Assembly (NCBI RefSeq): GCF_002575655.3
Contig: NC_053037.3
Coordinates: forward strand, 51,472,242 to 51,536,241
DNA: 64,000 bases
Source: Aegilops tauschii subsp. strangulata
Lineage: Eukaryota; Streptophyta; Magnoliopsida; Poales; Poaceae
Direction: 5' to 3'
This document shows positions 42,361-54,284 of the stretch, piece after piece. A program made the position numbers and the translations under genes. Within the stretch, counting starts at the first letter, position 1. The number at the start of each line of letters is the position of its first letter. The notes under the pieces are model-generated. The model was not told where the DNA came from and searched no databases. It saw only the letters and a program-made list of their open reading frames with translations.

Positions 42361-43884
42361 TGATACGTCCATTTTGCATCATGCTTTTATATCGATATTT
42401 ATTGTAATATGGGCTGTTATTGCACGTTATGTCACAATACTTATGCCTATTCTCTCTTATTTTACAAGGTTTACATAAGGAGGGAGAATGCCGGCAGCTG
42501 GAATTCTGGGCTAGAAAAGGAGCAAATATTAGAGACCTATTCTGCACAACTCCAAAAGTCCTGAAACTCCACGAAAGTTATTTTTGGAAATAATAAAAAA
42601 TATTGAGCGGAAGAAGTACGTCAGAGGGGGCCCCACCTGGCCACGAGGGTGGGGGGCGCGCCCTACCCCCCTAGGCACGCCCCCTGCCTCGTGGGCCCCC
42701 GGTTGGCTCTCCGGTGGCCATCTTCTGCTATATGAAGTCTTTCGTCGAGGAAAAAAATCAGAAGCAACCTTTCGGGATGAAACTCCGCCGCCACGAGGCG
42801 GAACCTTGGCGGAACCAATCTAGTGCTCCGGCAGAGCTGTTCTGCCGGGGACACTTCCCTCCGGGAGGGGGAAATCATCGTCATTGTCATCACCAACACT
42901 CCTCTCATCGAGAGAGGGCAATATCCATCAACATCTTCACCAGCACCATCTCCTCTCAAAACCCTAGTTCATCTCTTGTATCCAATTCTTGTCTCCAAGT
43001 CCGGGATTGGTACTAGTAGGTTGCTAGTAGTGTTGATTACTCCTTGTAGTTGATGCTAGTTGGTTTATTTGGTGGAAGATCATATGTTCAGATCCTATAT
43101 GCATATTAATACCCCTCTGATTATAAACATGAATATGCTTTGTGAGTAGTTACGTTTGTTCCTGAGGACATGGGAGAAGTCTTGCTATTACTAGTCATGT
43201 GAATTTCGTATTCGTTCGATATTTTGATGAGATGTATGTTGTCTATCCTCTAGTGGGGTTATGTGAATGTCGAATACATAACACTTCACCATTATTTGGG
43301 CCTAGAGGAAGGCATTGGGAAGTAATAAGTAGATGATGGCTTGCTAGAGTGACAGAAGCTTAAACCCTAGTTTATGTGTTGCTTCGTAAGGGGCTGATTT
43401 GGATCCATCTGTTTCATGCTATGGTTAGGTTTACCTTAATACTTTTGTTTTAGTTGCGGATGCTTGCAATAGAGGTTAATCATAAGTGGGATGCTTGTTC
43501 AAGTAAGAACAACACCCAAGCACCGGTCCACCCACATATCAAATTATCAAAGTACCGAACGCGAATCATATGAACGTGGTGAAAACTAGCTTGACGATAA
43601 TTCCCATGTGTCCTCGGGAGCGCTTTTCTCTATATAAGAGTTTGTCCAGGCTTGTCCTTTGCTACAAAAAGGATTGGGCCACCTTGCTGCACTTTATTTA
43701 CTTTTGTTACTTGTTGCTCGTTACAAATTAGTCTATCACAAAACTATCTGTTACCACTTATTTCAGTACTTGCAGAGAGTACCTTGCTGAAAACCGCTTA
43801 TCATTTCCTTCTGCTCCTCATTGGGTTCGACACTCTTACTTATCGAAAGGACTATGATAGATCCCCTATACTTGTGGGTCATCA
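42361..43884 (+). repeat. G2 5' LTR (1524 bp)
   Basis: It begins TGATACGTCCATTTTGCATC and ends CTTGTGGGTCATCA. The GC palindrome is at 42641-42694. Confidence 0.95.
42641..42694. repeat. GC-rich palindrome in G2 5' LTR
   Basis: 54 bp from CCACGAGGG to CCTCGTGG around GGGGCGCGCCC. The 3' LTR copy (51340-51373) has lost the middle 20 bp. Confidence 0.8.
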
Positions 43885-43895
43885 AGACTCTTTTC

Positions 43896-43913
43896 TGGCG
43901 CCGTTGCCGGGGA
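43896..43913 (+). other. G2 primer-binding site
   Basis: TGGCGCCGTTGCCGGGGA, 11 bases inside the 5' LTR. Confidence 0.88.
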
Positions 43914-43990
43914 GTGAAGCGCCTTTGGTAGGTGGAATTTGGTAAGGAAAAATTTATATAGTGTGCTGAAATTTACTGTCACTTGTTACT

Positions 43991-45057
43991 ATGGAAAGTA
44001 ATTCTATGAGGGGCTTGTTCGGGGTATCTTCACCCCGACCAGTAGAGCAAAGAGTTGCTCCTCAACCTACTGAACCTACTGATAATGAAAATGTTCCCTT
44101 TGGAGTTCCTTCGGGTATGTTAGAAAAACTGCTAGCTAACCCTTTTGTAGGAGATGGAACAAAGCATCCTGATGAGCACCTAATATATGTGGATGAAGTT
44201 TGTGGATTATTTAAGCTTGCAGGTATACCCGGTGACGTTGTTAAGAGGAAGGTCTTCCCTTTATCTTTGAAGGGAGATGCATCAACATGGTATAGGCTAT
44301 GTGATGATACGAGATCATGAAACTATAAACGATTAAAATTGGAATTTCATCAGAAATTTTATCCTATGCATCTTGTTCATCGTGATCGCTATTATATATA
44401 TAATTTTTGGCCTCGCGAAGGAGAAAGCATCGCTCAAGCTTGGGGAGGCTCAAATCAATGTTATATTCATGCCCCAATCATGAGCTCTCAAGAGAAATAA
44501 TTGTTCAAACTTTTTATGCTCGACTTTCTAGTAATAATCGCACCATGCTCGATACTTCTTGTGCTGGCTCTTTTATGATGAAGACTATTGAATTCAAATG
44601 GAATTTATTGGATAGAATTAAATGCAACTCTGAAGATTGGGATCTCGACGAAGGTAAGGAGTCAGGTATGACACCTAAGTTTGATTGTGTTAAATCTTTT
44701 ATGGATACCGATGTTTTCCGTAAATTTAGCATTAAATATGGACTTGACTCTGAGATAGTAGCTTCTTTCTGTGAATCCTTTGCTACTTATGTTGATCTCC
44801 CCAAGGAGAAGTGGTTTAAATATCATCCTCCCATAGAAGTAAAAGTAGCTGCACCTATTAAAGTTGAAGAAAAGACTATCACTTATGATGATCCTATTGT
44901 TCCTACTTCTTATGTTGAGAAACCACCTGTCCCTGTTAGGATAAAGGATCATTCTAAAGCTTCAACTGTGGTTCGTAAAAGCAATATTAGAACTTATACA
45001 CCTCCTGAGCATGTTGAACCTAATATTGCTATTGTTAAAGATCTCCTGGCTGATAAT
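43991..45057 (+). pseudogene. G2 gag (nonsense and frameshift)
   Basis: An ATG at 43991 gives MESNSMRGLFGVSSPRPVEQ and VCGLFKLAGIPGDVVKRKVF. TGA at 44318-44320 replaces the Trp that G1 has after DDTGS. One G fewer at about 44447 then shifts the frame. The body resumes in the frame from 44407 (RLKSMLYSCPNHELSREIIV, TMLDTSCAGSFMMKTIEF) and runs open into the protease. The gag/protease border is approximate. Confidence 0.92.
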
Positions 45058-46409
45058 ATTGATCGGCATGTTATTTATTTCTGCGGTGAAACTGCTAGAA
45101 TTGCCAAACCTTGTGCTAAAGATAAACATAGACCTGTGGTAGGCATGCATGTTATTTCTGTTAAAATAGGAGATCATTGTTATCATGGCTTATGTGATAT
45201 GGGTGCTAGTGCTAGTGCTATACCTCATGACTTATACAAAGAAATTATGCATGAAATTGCACCTGCTGAGATAGAAGGTATTGATGTTACCATCAAACTT
45301 GCTAATAGAGATACAATATCACCCATTGGGATTGTTAGAAATGTTGAAGTCTTGTGTGGGAAAACTAAATACCCTGCTGATTTTCTTGTTCTTGGTTCCC
45401 CACAAGATAGCTTTTTTCCCATTATATTTGGTAGACCCTTCTTGAACACAGTTAATGCTAGGATAGACTGCAAAAAAAGTGTTGTTACTATTGGCTTGGG
45501 TGATATGTCTCATGAGTTTAATTTCTCTAATTTAGTAGACAACACCGTGAAGAAGAATTGCCTAGTAAGGATGATATTATTGGTCTTGCTTCTATTGCCG
45601 TACCTCCTACTGATCCTTTAGAACAATATTTGCTAGACCATGAAAATGATATGTTTATGAATGAAAGAAGGGAAATAGATGAAGTATTCTTTAAACAGAA
45701 ACCTATCCTGAAACACAATTTGCCTGTTGAAATCCTAGGGGATCCTCCTCCACCCAAGGGTGATCCCGTGTTTGAGCTCAAACCTTTACCTGATACTCTT
45801 AAATATGCTTATCTTGATGAGAAAAAGATATATCCTGTTATTATTAGTGCTAACCTTTCAGAGCATGAAGAAGAAAGACTATTGAAAACTCTGAAGAAGC
45901 ACCGTGCTGCTATTGGATATACTCTTGATGATCTTAAGGGCATTAGTCCCACTCTATGTCAACATAAAATAAATTTGGAAGAAGATGCCAAACCGGTTCG
46001 TGATCATCAACGAAGGTTGAATCCTAAGATGAAAGAAGTGGTAAGAAAGGAAATACTCAAGCTCCTTGAGGCAGGTATAATTTATCCCGTTGCTGATAGT
46101 CAGTGGGTTAGTCCTGTCCATTGTGTCCCTAAGAAGGGAGGTATTACCGTTGTTCCTAATGATAAAGATGAATTGATTCCGCAAAGAATTATTACAGGTT
46201 ATAGGATGGTAATTGATTTCCGCAAATTAAATAAAGCTACTAACAAAGATCATTACCCCTTTCCTTTTATCGATCAAATGCTAGAAAGATTATCCAAACA
46301 TACACATTTTTGCTTTCTAGATGGTTATTCTGGTTTCTCTCAAATACCTGTGTCAGCCAATGATCAATCAAAGACTACTTTTACTTGCCCTTTTGGTACT
46401 TTTGCTTAG
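45058..46409 (+). pseudogene. G2 protease and N-terminal reverse transcriptase
   Basis: LCDMGASASAIPHDLYKEIM carries the protease site, then IIFGRPFLNTVNARIDC. A lost A at about 45530 shifts frame before KDDIIGLASIAVPPTDPLEQ. The next frame (45558-46409) contains LLEAGIIYPVADSQWVSPVH, GYRMVIDFRKLNKATNKDHY and LDGYSGFSQIPVSANDQSK. It ends at a TAG at 46407-46409 created by a small deletion after FGTFA. Confidence 0.93.
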
Positions 46410-47230
46410 ACGTATGCCTTTTGGTTTATGTAATGCACCTGCTACCGTTCAAAGATGCATGATGGCTATATTCTCTGACTTTTGTGAAAAGATTTGTGAG
46501 GTTTTCATGGACGATTTCTCCGTCTATGGATCCTCTTTTGATGATTGCTTGAGCAACCTTGATCGAGTTTTGCAGAGATGTGAAGAAACTAACCTTGTCT
46601 TGAATTGGGAAAAGTGCCACTTTATGGTTAATGAGGGCATTGTCTTGGGGCATAAAGTTTCTGAAAGAGGTATTGAGGTTGATAAAGCCAAGGTTGATGC
46701 TATTGAAAAGATGCCATGTCCCAAGGACATCAAAGGTATAAGAAGTTTCCTTGGTCACGCCGGATTTTATAGGAGGTTCATTAAGGACTTCTCAAAAATT
46801 TCTCGGCCTCTGACTAATTTATTACAAAAAGATATACCATTTGTCTTTGATGATGATTGTGTAGAAGCATTTGAAATACTTAAGAAAGCATTGATCTCTG
46901 CACCTATTGTTCAGCCACCTGATTGGAATTTACCCTTTGAAATTATGTGTGATGCTAGTGATTATGTTGTAGGTGCTGTTCTAGGGCAAAGAGTTGATAA
47001 GAAATTAAATGTTATTCAATATGCTAGTAAAACTCTAGACAATGCTCAAAGAAATTATGCTACTATTGAAAAAGAATTCTTGGCAGTTGTATTTGCTTGT
47101 GATACGTTCAGACCTTATATTGTTGATTCTAAGGTAACTATTCACACGGATCATGCTGCTATCAAATATCTTATGGAAAAGAAGATGCTAAACCTAGACT
47201 TATTAGATGGGTTCTCTTGCTACAAGAATT
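46410..47230 (+). pseudogene. G2 reverse transcriptase palm and RNase H
   Basis: RRMPFGLCNAPATVQRCMMA leads to the catalytic FMDDFSVYG (Asp codons 46510-46515), then FLGHAGFYRRFIKDFSKISR, IMCDASDYVVGAVLGQRVDK and [15 protein letters not shown] sequence at about 47140-47175. A shift near 47185 throws the frame off before the integrase linker. The catalytic residues are intact, unlike in G1. Confidence 0.93.
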
Positions 47231-48719
47231 TGATTTGCATATTGTTGATAGAAAGGGAGTTGAGAACCCCGTTCCAGACAACTTGTCTAGGTTAGAAAAT
47301 GTTCTTGATGACCCACTGTCCATTGATGATAGCTTTCCTGATGAGCAATTAAATGTCATAAATGCCTCTCGTAGTACTCCATGGTATGCTGATTATGCTA
47401 ATTACATTGGTGCTAAATTTATACCACCTAGTTTCACATACCAGCAAAAGAAAAAGTTTTTCTATGATTTGAGACATTACTTTTGGGATGACCCACATCT
47501 TTATAAAGAAGGAGTGGATGGTGTTATTAGATGTTGTGTACCTGAGCATGAACAGGAACAGATCCTACGCAAGTGTCACTCCGAGGCTTATGGAGGGCAC
47601 CACGCTGGAGATAGAACTGCACATAAGGTATTGCAATCTGGTTTTTATTGGCCTACTCTCTTCAAGGATGCCCGTAAGTTTGTCTTATCTTGTGATGAAT
47701 GCCAAAGAATTGGTAATATTAGTAGACGTCAAGAAATGCCTATGAATTATTCACTTGTTATTGAACCATTCGATGTTTGGGGCTTTGATTATATGGGACC
47801 TTTTCCTGCCTCTAATGGTTATACACATATTTTAGTTGCTGTTGATTACGTTACTAAGTGGGTAGAAGCTATTCCAACTAGTAGTGATGATCATAACACT
47901 TCTATTAAAATGCTTAAAGAAGTTATTTTCCCGAGGTTTGGAGTCCCTAGATATTTAATGACTAATGGTGGTTCACACTTTATTCATGGTGCTTTTCGTA
48001 AAATGCTTGCTAAGTATGATGTTAATCATAGAATTGCATCTCCTTATCACCCACAGTCTAGTGGTCAAGTAGAATTGAGTAATAGAGAGCTCAAATTAAT
48101 TTTGCAAAAGACTGTTAATAGATCTAGAAAGAATTGGTCCAAGAAACTTGATGATGCATTATGGGCCTACAGAACTGCATATAAAAATCCTATGGGCATG
48201 CCTCCGTATAAAATGGTTTATGGAAAAGCATGTCACTTACCTCTCGAACTAGAACATAAGGCATATTGGGATATTAAAGAGCTCAACTATGATTTCAAAC
48301 TTGCCGGTGAGAATAGGTTATTTGATATTAGCTCACTTGATGAATGGAGAACCCAAGCTTATGAAAATGCCAAGTTGTTTAAAGAAAAAGTTAAAAGATG
48401 GCATGACAAAAGGATACAAAAGCGTGAGTTTAATGTAGGTGATTATGTATTGCTATACAACTCTCGTTTAAGATTTTTTGCAGGAAAACTTCTCTCTAAA
48501 TGGGAAGGCCCCTACGTTATCGAGGAGGTCTATCGTTCCGGTGCCATAAAAATCAACAACTTCGAAGGCACCAATCCAAAGGTGGTGAACGGTCAAAGAA
48601 TCAAACATTATATCTCAGGTAATCCCATAAATGTTGAAACCAATGTTATTGAAACCGTAACCCCGGAGGAATACATAAGGGACACTTTCCGGAACGTTTC
48701 AGACTCCAAAAAGGAATAG
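47217..48719 (+). pseudogene. G2 integrase, long open frame with catalytic Asp to Asn
   Basis: About 500 codons are open, from [20 protein letters not shown] to [10 protein letters not shown]. The first residue is set by a frameshift, not a true start. Zinc-binding [19 protein letters not shown] with [11 protein letters not shown] is followed by WGFDYMGPF (first Asp) and [11 protein letters not shown] (Glu). The second catalytic position reads LMTNGGSHF, with AAT at 47964-47966 where G1 has GAT. This is predicted to abolish strand transfer. The C-terminal [12 protein letters not shown] is a GPY/F module. The frame is otherwise intact. Confidence 0.93.
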
Positions 48720-49149
48720 GTATGTGGTACGGTAAGTAAACCGACTCCAAAACAGTTTTTAAGGCAATATTTCTCCGTTTTGGAATATTTAGAAAAATAG
48801 AAAAATAAGAAGTAGTCCGGGAAGGACACGAGGGATCCACGAGGGTGGAGGGCACGCCCTACCCTATTGGGCGCGCCCCTACCTCGTGGGCACCTCGTGT
48901 GCTCTCTGGACTCTGTTTTCTTGCACGATACGTATTTTGGTTGGTAAAAATTCATTATATAATCTCCCGAAGGTTTTGACTCCTGTATCACGCAAATATT
49001 CTCTGTTCTTGTTTTGAGCTGTTGCTGCTGCAGATTAGAGCAAGATTTCTTCTCAAGAGTCAGTCGGGGAGAGCCGGGTGTCTCATCCGGCATCGGAACC
49101 AAGGACAAACAGCGACGCTGACCACTTTGGGCCAGTAACAGAGGAAGAG
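48720..49149 (+). other. G2 spacer between pol and accessory ORF
   Basis: It holds a GGTAAGTA donor-like site (48731), the GC palindrome (48837-48889) and a pyrimidine-rich TTGCTGCTGCAG acceptor-like site (ending 49033). No separate gene. Confidence 0.6.
48837..48889. repeat. GC-rich palindrome in G2 interior
   Basis: CCACGAGGGTGGAGGGCACG to CCTCGTGG, at the same place relative to integrase as 22162-22215 in G1. Confidence 0.75.
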
Positions 49150-49494
49150 ATGGAGGCTGATTTGATGAGGATAGATGCCATGGAGGATCAAGAAGTCACT
49201 TCTCGCTTCCGAGCTGGGTTCACGATGGGAGAACTACAGAGCTCAGCCATTCCAAACTCGGTTATCCCTTCCACTGTTAGGTTTCTTTCTTATGAAAATA
49301 TGAAGAAGAGTGTCGCTTGTTCTCCTGCAGCTATGCAACACCCTTGGGTGCAAGGAGCTTTAGCCGTTACAGGAAAGCTTCGTAAGGAAATAATGGACCT
49401 CAAGCAGCAAGTCAATAAGCTCGAGGAGGAGAATCGTATCCTGAGGGGCATCATCGCCAAGAATATTACACCATCACCAAAGAAGGAGACATAA
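49150..49494 (+). CDS. G2 accessory ORF, coiled-coil protein, start uncertain
   Basis: The frame is open from 49039 (after TAG at 49036-49038) to the stop at 49492-49494. The first in-frame ATG is 49150, giving 114 residues; a GTG at 49078 would give 138. An older start may have been lost near ATTAGAGCAAG after the acceptor-like CTGCAG. The sequence includes MEADLMRIDAMEDQEVTSRF and a C-terminal coiled coil (GKLRKEIMDLKQQVNKLEEE NRILRGIIAKN) ending SPKKET. No known enzyme motif. G1 has a different N-terminal part here but a similar coiled-coil end. The function is unknown. Confidence 0.6.
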   Translation: MEADLMRIDAMEDQEVTSRFRAGFTMGELQSSAIPNSVIPSTVRFLSYENMKKSVACSPAAMQHPWVQGALAVTGKLRKEIMDLKQQVNKLEEENRILRGIIAKNITPSPKKET

Positions 49495-51045
49495 TCACAT
49501 GGGTATGGGCACTCCCCTTGGCAACTGCCAAGCTTGGGGGAGCTGCCCCGGTATCGTATCACCATCACACTCCTATCTTTACCATTTTTCTTAGTTTGAT
49601 CCCATTAGTAGTATCTTGATCTAGTAGAATAAAGTTATGGCATGATCTAGTTTTGAGTTTGCTTTATGATCTCTCTATGTAATCGAGTCTGAGAGCTGTA
49701 TATAATAAAGATTAGTGTTGAGTCAAGGGCTTGATTATTTTGCCATGATCTTGAGTGAATAAAAGAAAAGAGAAAAAGAATAAAAAGAAACAAAGAGATC
49801 ATATTGATCTTATCAATAGTAATGACTTCACATAGAAAGAGTATGATGATTAAAAATTGTTGAGAGTTGACAAGCATAGCTTTGGTCATCGTTGCAATTA
49901 ATAGGAAGTAATAAGGAAAGAGAGGTTTCACATATAAATATACTATCTTGGACATCTTTTATGATTGGGAGCACTCATTAAAATATGACATGCTAAAGAG
50001 GTGATGTTGGACAAGGAAGACAACGTAATGGGTTATGTTTTCTTATATCTGAGATAAAGTATATTGTCATGGATCATCCAACATGTTGAGCTTGCCTTTC
50101 CCCCTCATGCTAGCCAAATTCTTTGCACCAAGTAGAGATACTACTTGTGCTTCCAAAAACCCTTAAACCAGTTTTGCCATGAGAGTCCACCATATCTACC
50201 TATGGATTGAGTAAGATCCTTCAAGTAAGTTGTCATCGGTGCAAGCAATAAAAATTGCTCTCTAAATATGTATGATTGATTGGTGTGGAGGAAATAAGCT
50301 TTATACGATCTTGTGATGTGGAAGAAATAAAAGCGACGGACTGCATAATAAAGGTTCATATCACAAGTGGCAATATAAAGTGACGTTCTTTCGCATTAAG
50401 ATTTTGTGCATCCAACCATAAAAGCGCATGGCAACCTCTGCTTCCCTCTGCGAAGGGCCTATCTTTTATTATTATCTTCTACCTTTTGCAAGAGTCATGG
50501 TGATCTTCACCTTTCCTTTTTTACATTTTATCCTTTGGCAAGCACAGGGTGTTGGAAAGATCCTGTAGATATATCTAATCGGATGTAAGTCAGCATGAGT
50601 TATTATTGTTGACATTACCCTTGAGGTAAAAGGTTGGGAGGCGAAACTATAAGCCCCTATCTTTCTCTGTGTCCGATTAAAACTCCGTAACCACAAGTAT
50701 TGCGTGAGTGTTAGCAATTATGAAAGACTAAATGATAGTTGAGTATGTGGACTTGCTATAAAGCTCTGACATAGACTCATTCTGATGTTATGATAAATTG
50801 CAATTGCTTCAATGACTGAGGTTATAGTTTGTTAGTTCTCAATAAAGTTTCTGATTCATACATTTGCATTGTGAATAGGTTATTACTTGAGCATAAGAAA
50901 TCATATGACAATATCCATATATGTTGCTATTATGAGAATAATCATGATGCCCTCATGTCCGTATTTTATTTTATCGACACCTCTAACTCTAAACATGTGG
51001 ACATATTTATTGTTATCGGCTTTCGCTTGAGGACAAGCGAGGTCT
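49495..51045 (+). other. G2 3' non-coding region
   Basis: It corresponds to 20035-21632 of G1 in reverse. CCAAGCTTGGGGGAGCTGCC at about 49528 is a PPT-like motif just after the accessory ORF. No gene recognised. Confidence 0.75.
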
Positions 51046-51059
51046 AAGCTTGGGGGAGT
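51046..51059 (+). other. G2 polypurine tract
   Basis: AAGCTTGGGGGAGT directly before the 3' LTR. Confidence 0.88.
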
Positions 51060-51339
51060 TGATACGTCCATTTTGCATCATGCTTTTATATCGATATTTA
51101 TTGTAATATGGGCTGTTATTGCACGTTATGTCACAATACTTATGCCTATTTTCTCTTATTTTACAAGGTTTACATAAGGAGGGAGAATGCCGGCAGCTGG
51201 AATTCTGGGCTAGAAAAGGAGCAAATATTAGAGACCTATTCTGCACAACTCCAAAAGTCCTGAAACTCCACGAAAGTTAAATTTGGAAATAATAAAAAAT
51301 ATTGAGCGGAAGAAGTACGTCAGAGGGGGCCCCACCTGG

Positions 51340-51373
51340 CCACGAGGGTGGGGGCGCGCCCCCTGCCTCGTGG
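51340..51373. repeat. Shortened GC-rich palindrome in G2 3' LTR
   Basis: CCACGAGGGTGGGGGCGCGC through CCTCGTGG. Compared with the 5' LTR the central ~20 bp are missing, as expected for deletion across a hairpin. Confidence 0.8.
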
Positions 51374-52183
51374 GCCCCCTGTTGGCTCTCCGGTGGCCAT
51401 CTTCTGCTATGAAGTCTTTCGTCGAGGAAACAATTAGAAGCAACCTTTCGGGACGAAACTCCGCCGCCACGAGGCGGAACCTTGGTGGAACCAATCTAGG
51501 GCTCCGGCAGAGCTGTTCTGCCGGGGACACTTCCCTCCGAGAGGGGGAAATCATCGCCATCGTCATCACCAATGCTCCTCTCATCGGGAGAGGGCAATAT
51601 CCATCAACATCTTCACCAGCACCATCTCCTCTCAAAACCCTAGTTCATCTCTTGTATCCAATTCTTGTCTCCAAGTCCGGGATTGGTACTAGTAGGTTGC
51701 TAGTAGTGTTGATTACTCCTTGTAGTTGATGCTAGTTGGTTTATTTGGTGGAAGATCATATGTTCAGATCCTATATGCATATTAATACCCCTCTGATTAT
51801 GAACATGAATATGCTTTGTGAGTAGTTACGTTTTTTCCTGAGGACATGGGAGAAGTCTTGCTATTAGTAGTCATGTGAATTTGGTATTCGTTCGATATTT
51901 TGATGAGATGTATGTTGTCTATCCTCTAGTGGGGTTATGTGAACGTCGACTACGTAACACTTCACCATTATTTGGGCCTAGAGGAAGGCATTGGGAAGTC
52001 ATAAGTAGATGATGGGTTGCTAGAGTGACAGAAGCTTAAACCCTAGTTTATGCGTTGCTTCGTAAGGGGCCGATTTGGATCCATGTGTTTCATGCTATGG
52101 TTAGGTTTACATTAATACTTTTGTTGTAGTTGCGGATGCTTGAAATAGAGGTTAATCATAAGTGGGATGCTTGTTCAAGTAAG

Positions 52184-53901
52184 TGTTGGAAATATGCCCT
52201 AGAGGCAATAATAAATGATTATTATTATATTTCTTTGTTCATGATAATTGTCTATTATTCATGCTATAATTGTATTGTCCGGAAATCGTAATACATGTGT
52301 GAATACATAGACCACAACGTGTCCCTGGTAAGCCTCTAGTTGACTAGCTCGTTGATCAACAGATAGTCATGGTTTCCTGACTATGGACATTGGATGTCAT
52401 TGATAACGGGATCACATCATTAGGAGAATGATGTGATGGACAAGACCCAATCCTAAGCATAGCATAAAAGATCGTGTAGTTTCGTTTGCTAGAGCTTTTC
52501 CAATGTCAAGTATCTTTTGCTTAGACCATGAGATCGTGCAACTCCCGGATACCGTAGGAGTGCTTTGGGTGTGCCAAACGTCACAACGTAACTGGGTGAC
52601 TATAAAGGTGCACTACGGGTATCTCCGAAAGTGTCTGTTGGGTTGGCACGGATCGAGACTGGGATTTGTCACTCCGTGTGACGGAGAGGTATCTCTGGGC
52701 CCACTCGGTAATGCATCATCATAATGAGCTCAATGTGACTAAGGCATTAGTCACGGGATCATGCATTGCGGTACGAGTAAAGAGACTTGCCGGTAACGAG
52801 ATTGAACAAGGTATTGGGATACCGACGATCGAATCTCGGGCAAGTAACATACCGTTTGACAAAGGGAATTGCATACGGGATTGATTGAATCCTCGACACC
52901 GTGGTTCATCCGATGAGATCATCGTGGAACATGTGGGAGCCAACATGGGTATCCAGATCCCGCTGTTGGTTATTGACCGGAGAGGCGTCTCGGTCATGTC
53001 TGCATGTCTCCCGAACCCGTAGGGTCTACACACTTAAGGTCCGGTGACGCTAGGGTTGTAGAGATATATGTATGCGGAACCCCGAAAGTTGTTCGGAGTC
53101 CCAGATGAGATCCCGGACGTCACGAGAGGTTCCGGAATGGTCCAGAGATGAAGAATTATATATAGGAAGTCCAGTTTCGGCCACCGGGAAAGTTTCGGGG
53201 GTTACCTGTATTGTACCGGGACCACCGGAAGGGTCCCGGGGGTCCACCGGGTGGGGCCACCTATCCCGGAGGGCCCCGTGGGCTGAAAGTGGAAGGGAAC
53301 CAGCCCTTAGTGGGCTGGGGCGCCTCCCTTGGGCCTCCCCCCATGCGCCTAGGGTTGGGAACCCTAGGGGGGAGTTCCCCCTTGCCTTGGGGGGCAAGGC
53401 AACCCCTTCCCCCCCACTTGGCCGCCGCCCCCCCTTTGGATCTGATCTCCAGGGCCGGCGCCCCCCCAGGGGGCCTATATAAAAGGGGGGAGGGAGGGCA
53501 TCACACAACAGCCTTGGGCGCCTCCCTCCTCCCCTGCAACACCTCTCTCTCTCTCGCAGAAGCTTGGCGAAGCCCTGCCGGAGACCCGCTACATCCACCA
53601 CCACGCCGTCGTGCTGCTGGATCTCCATCAACCTCTCCTTCCCCCTTGCTGGATCAAGAAGGAGGAGACGTCGCTGCACCGTACGTGTGTTGAACGCGGA
53701 GGTGCCGTCCGTTCGGCACTCGGTCATCAGTGATTTGGATCACGGTGAGTACGACTCCGTCATCCACGTTCATTGGAATGCTTACGCTCGCGATCTACAA
53801 GGGTATGTAGATGCACTCCTTTCCCCTCGTTGCTAGTAGACTCCATAGATGCATCTTGGTGAGCGTAGGAAAATTTTAAAATTATGCTACGATTCCCAAC
53901 A
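52184..53901 (+). repeat. Solo LTR S2 (probably Copia), TSD GTAAG
   Basis: The 1718 bp unit begins TGTTGGAAATATGCCC and ends GATTCCCAACA, flanked by GTAAG at 52179-52183 and 53902-53906. It is the same family as S1. A TATA box (TATATAAAA, 53476-53484) lies before a G-rich leader. Confidence 0.95.
53476..53484 (+). promoter_or_regulatory. S2 LTR TATA box
   Basis: TATATAAAA followed by a G run and a CT-rich leader; the expected LTR promoter. Confidence 0.65.
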
Positions 53902-54284
53902 GTAAGAACAACACCCAAGCACCGGTCCACCCACATATCAAATTATCAAAGTACCGACCGCGAATCATATGAACGTAATGAAAACTAGCTTGACGATAAT
54001 TCCCATGTGTCCTCGGGAGCGCTTTTCTCTATATAAGAGTTTGTCCAGGCTTGTCCTTTGCTACAAAAAGGATTGGGCCACCTTGCTGCACTTTTTTTTA
54101 CTTTTGTTACTTGTTGCTCGTTACAAATTATTCTATCACAAAACTATCTGTTACCACTTATTTCAGTACTTGCAGAGAGTACCTTGCTGAAAACCGCTTA
54201 TCATTTCCTTCTGCTCCTCGTTGGGTTCGACACCCTTACTGATCGAAAGGACTACGATAGATCCCCTATACTTGTGGGTCATCA

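Larger units (their letters stand above)
42361..54284 (+). mobile_element. G2: complete Athila-like Gypsy element, TSD AGTGG
   Basis: 5' LTR 42361-43884, PBS, gag, protease, RT, RNase H, integrase, accessory ORF, polypurine tract and 3' LTR 51060-54284 (interrupted by S2). AGTGG flanks it at 42356-42360 and 54285-54289. The two LTRs differ by about 43 changes in 1.5 kb (hand count, nearly 3 percent). The same family as G1 in opposite orientation. It is inactivated by several frameshifts, a gag stop and an integrase active-site change. Confidence 0.96.
51060..54284 (+). repeat. G2 3' LTR, interrupted by S2
   Basis: LTR sequence is at 51060-52183 and 53907-54284, with S2 and its duplicated GTAAG between. 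The GC palindrome is shortened to 34 bp (51340-51373). Confidence 0.95.

Noticed and set aside
53050..53727. 225-codon minus-strand frame in S2
   Set aside because: It lies wholly inside a solo LTR, GC-rich, and the equivalent region of S1 does not keep it.
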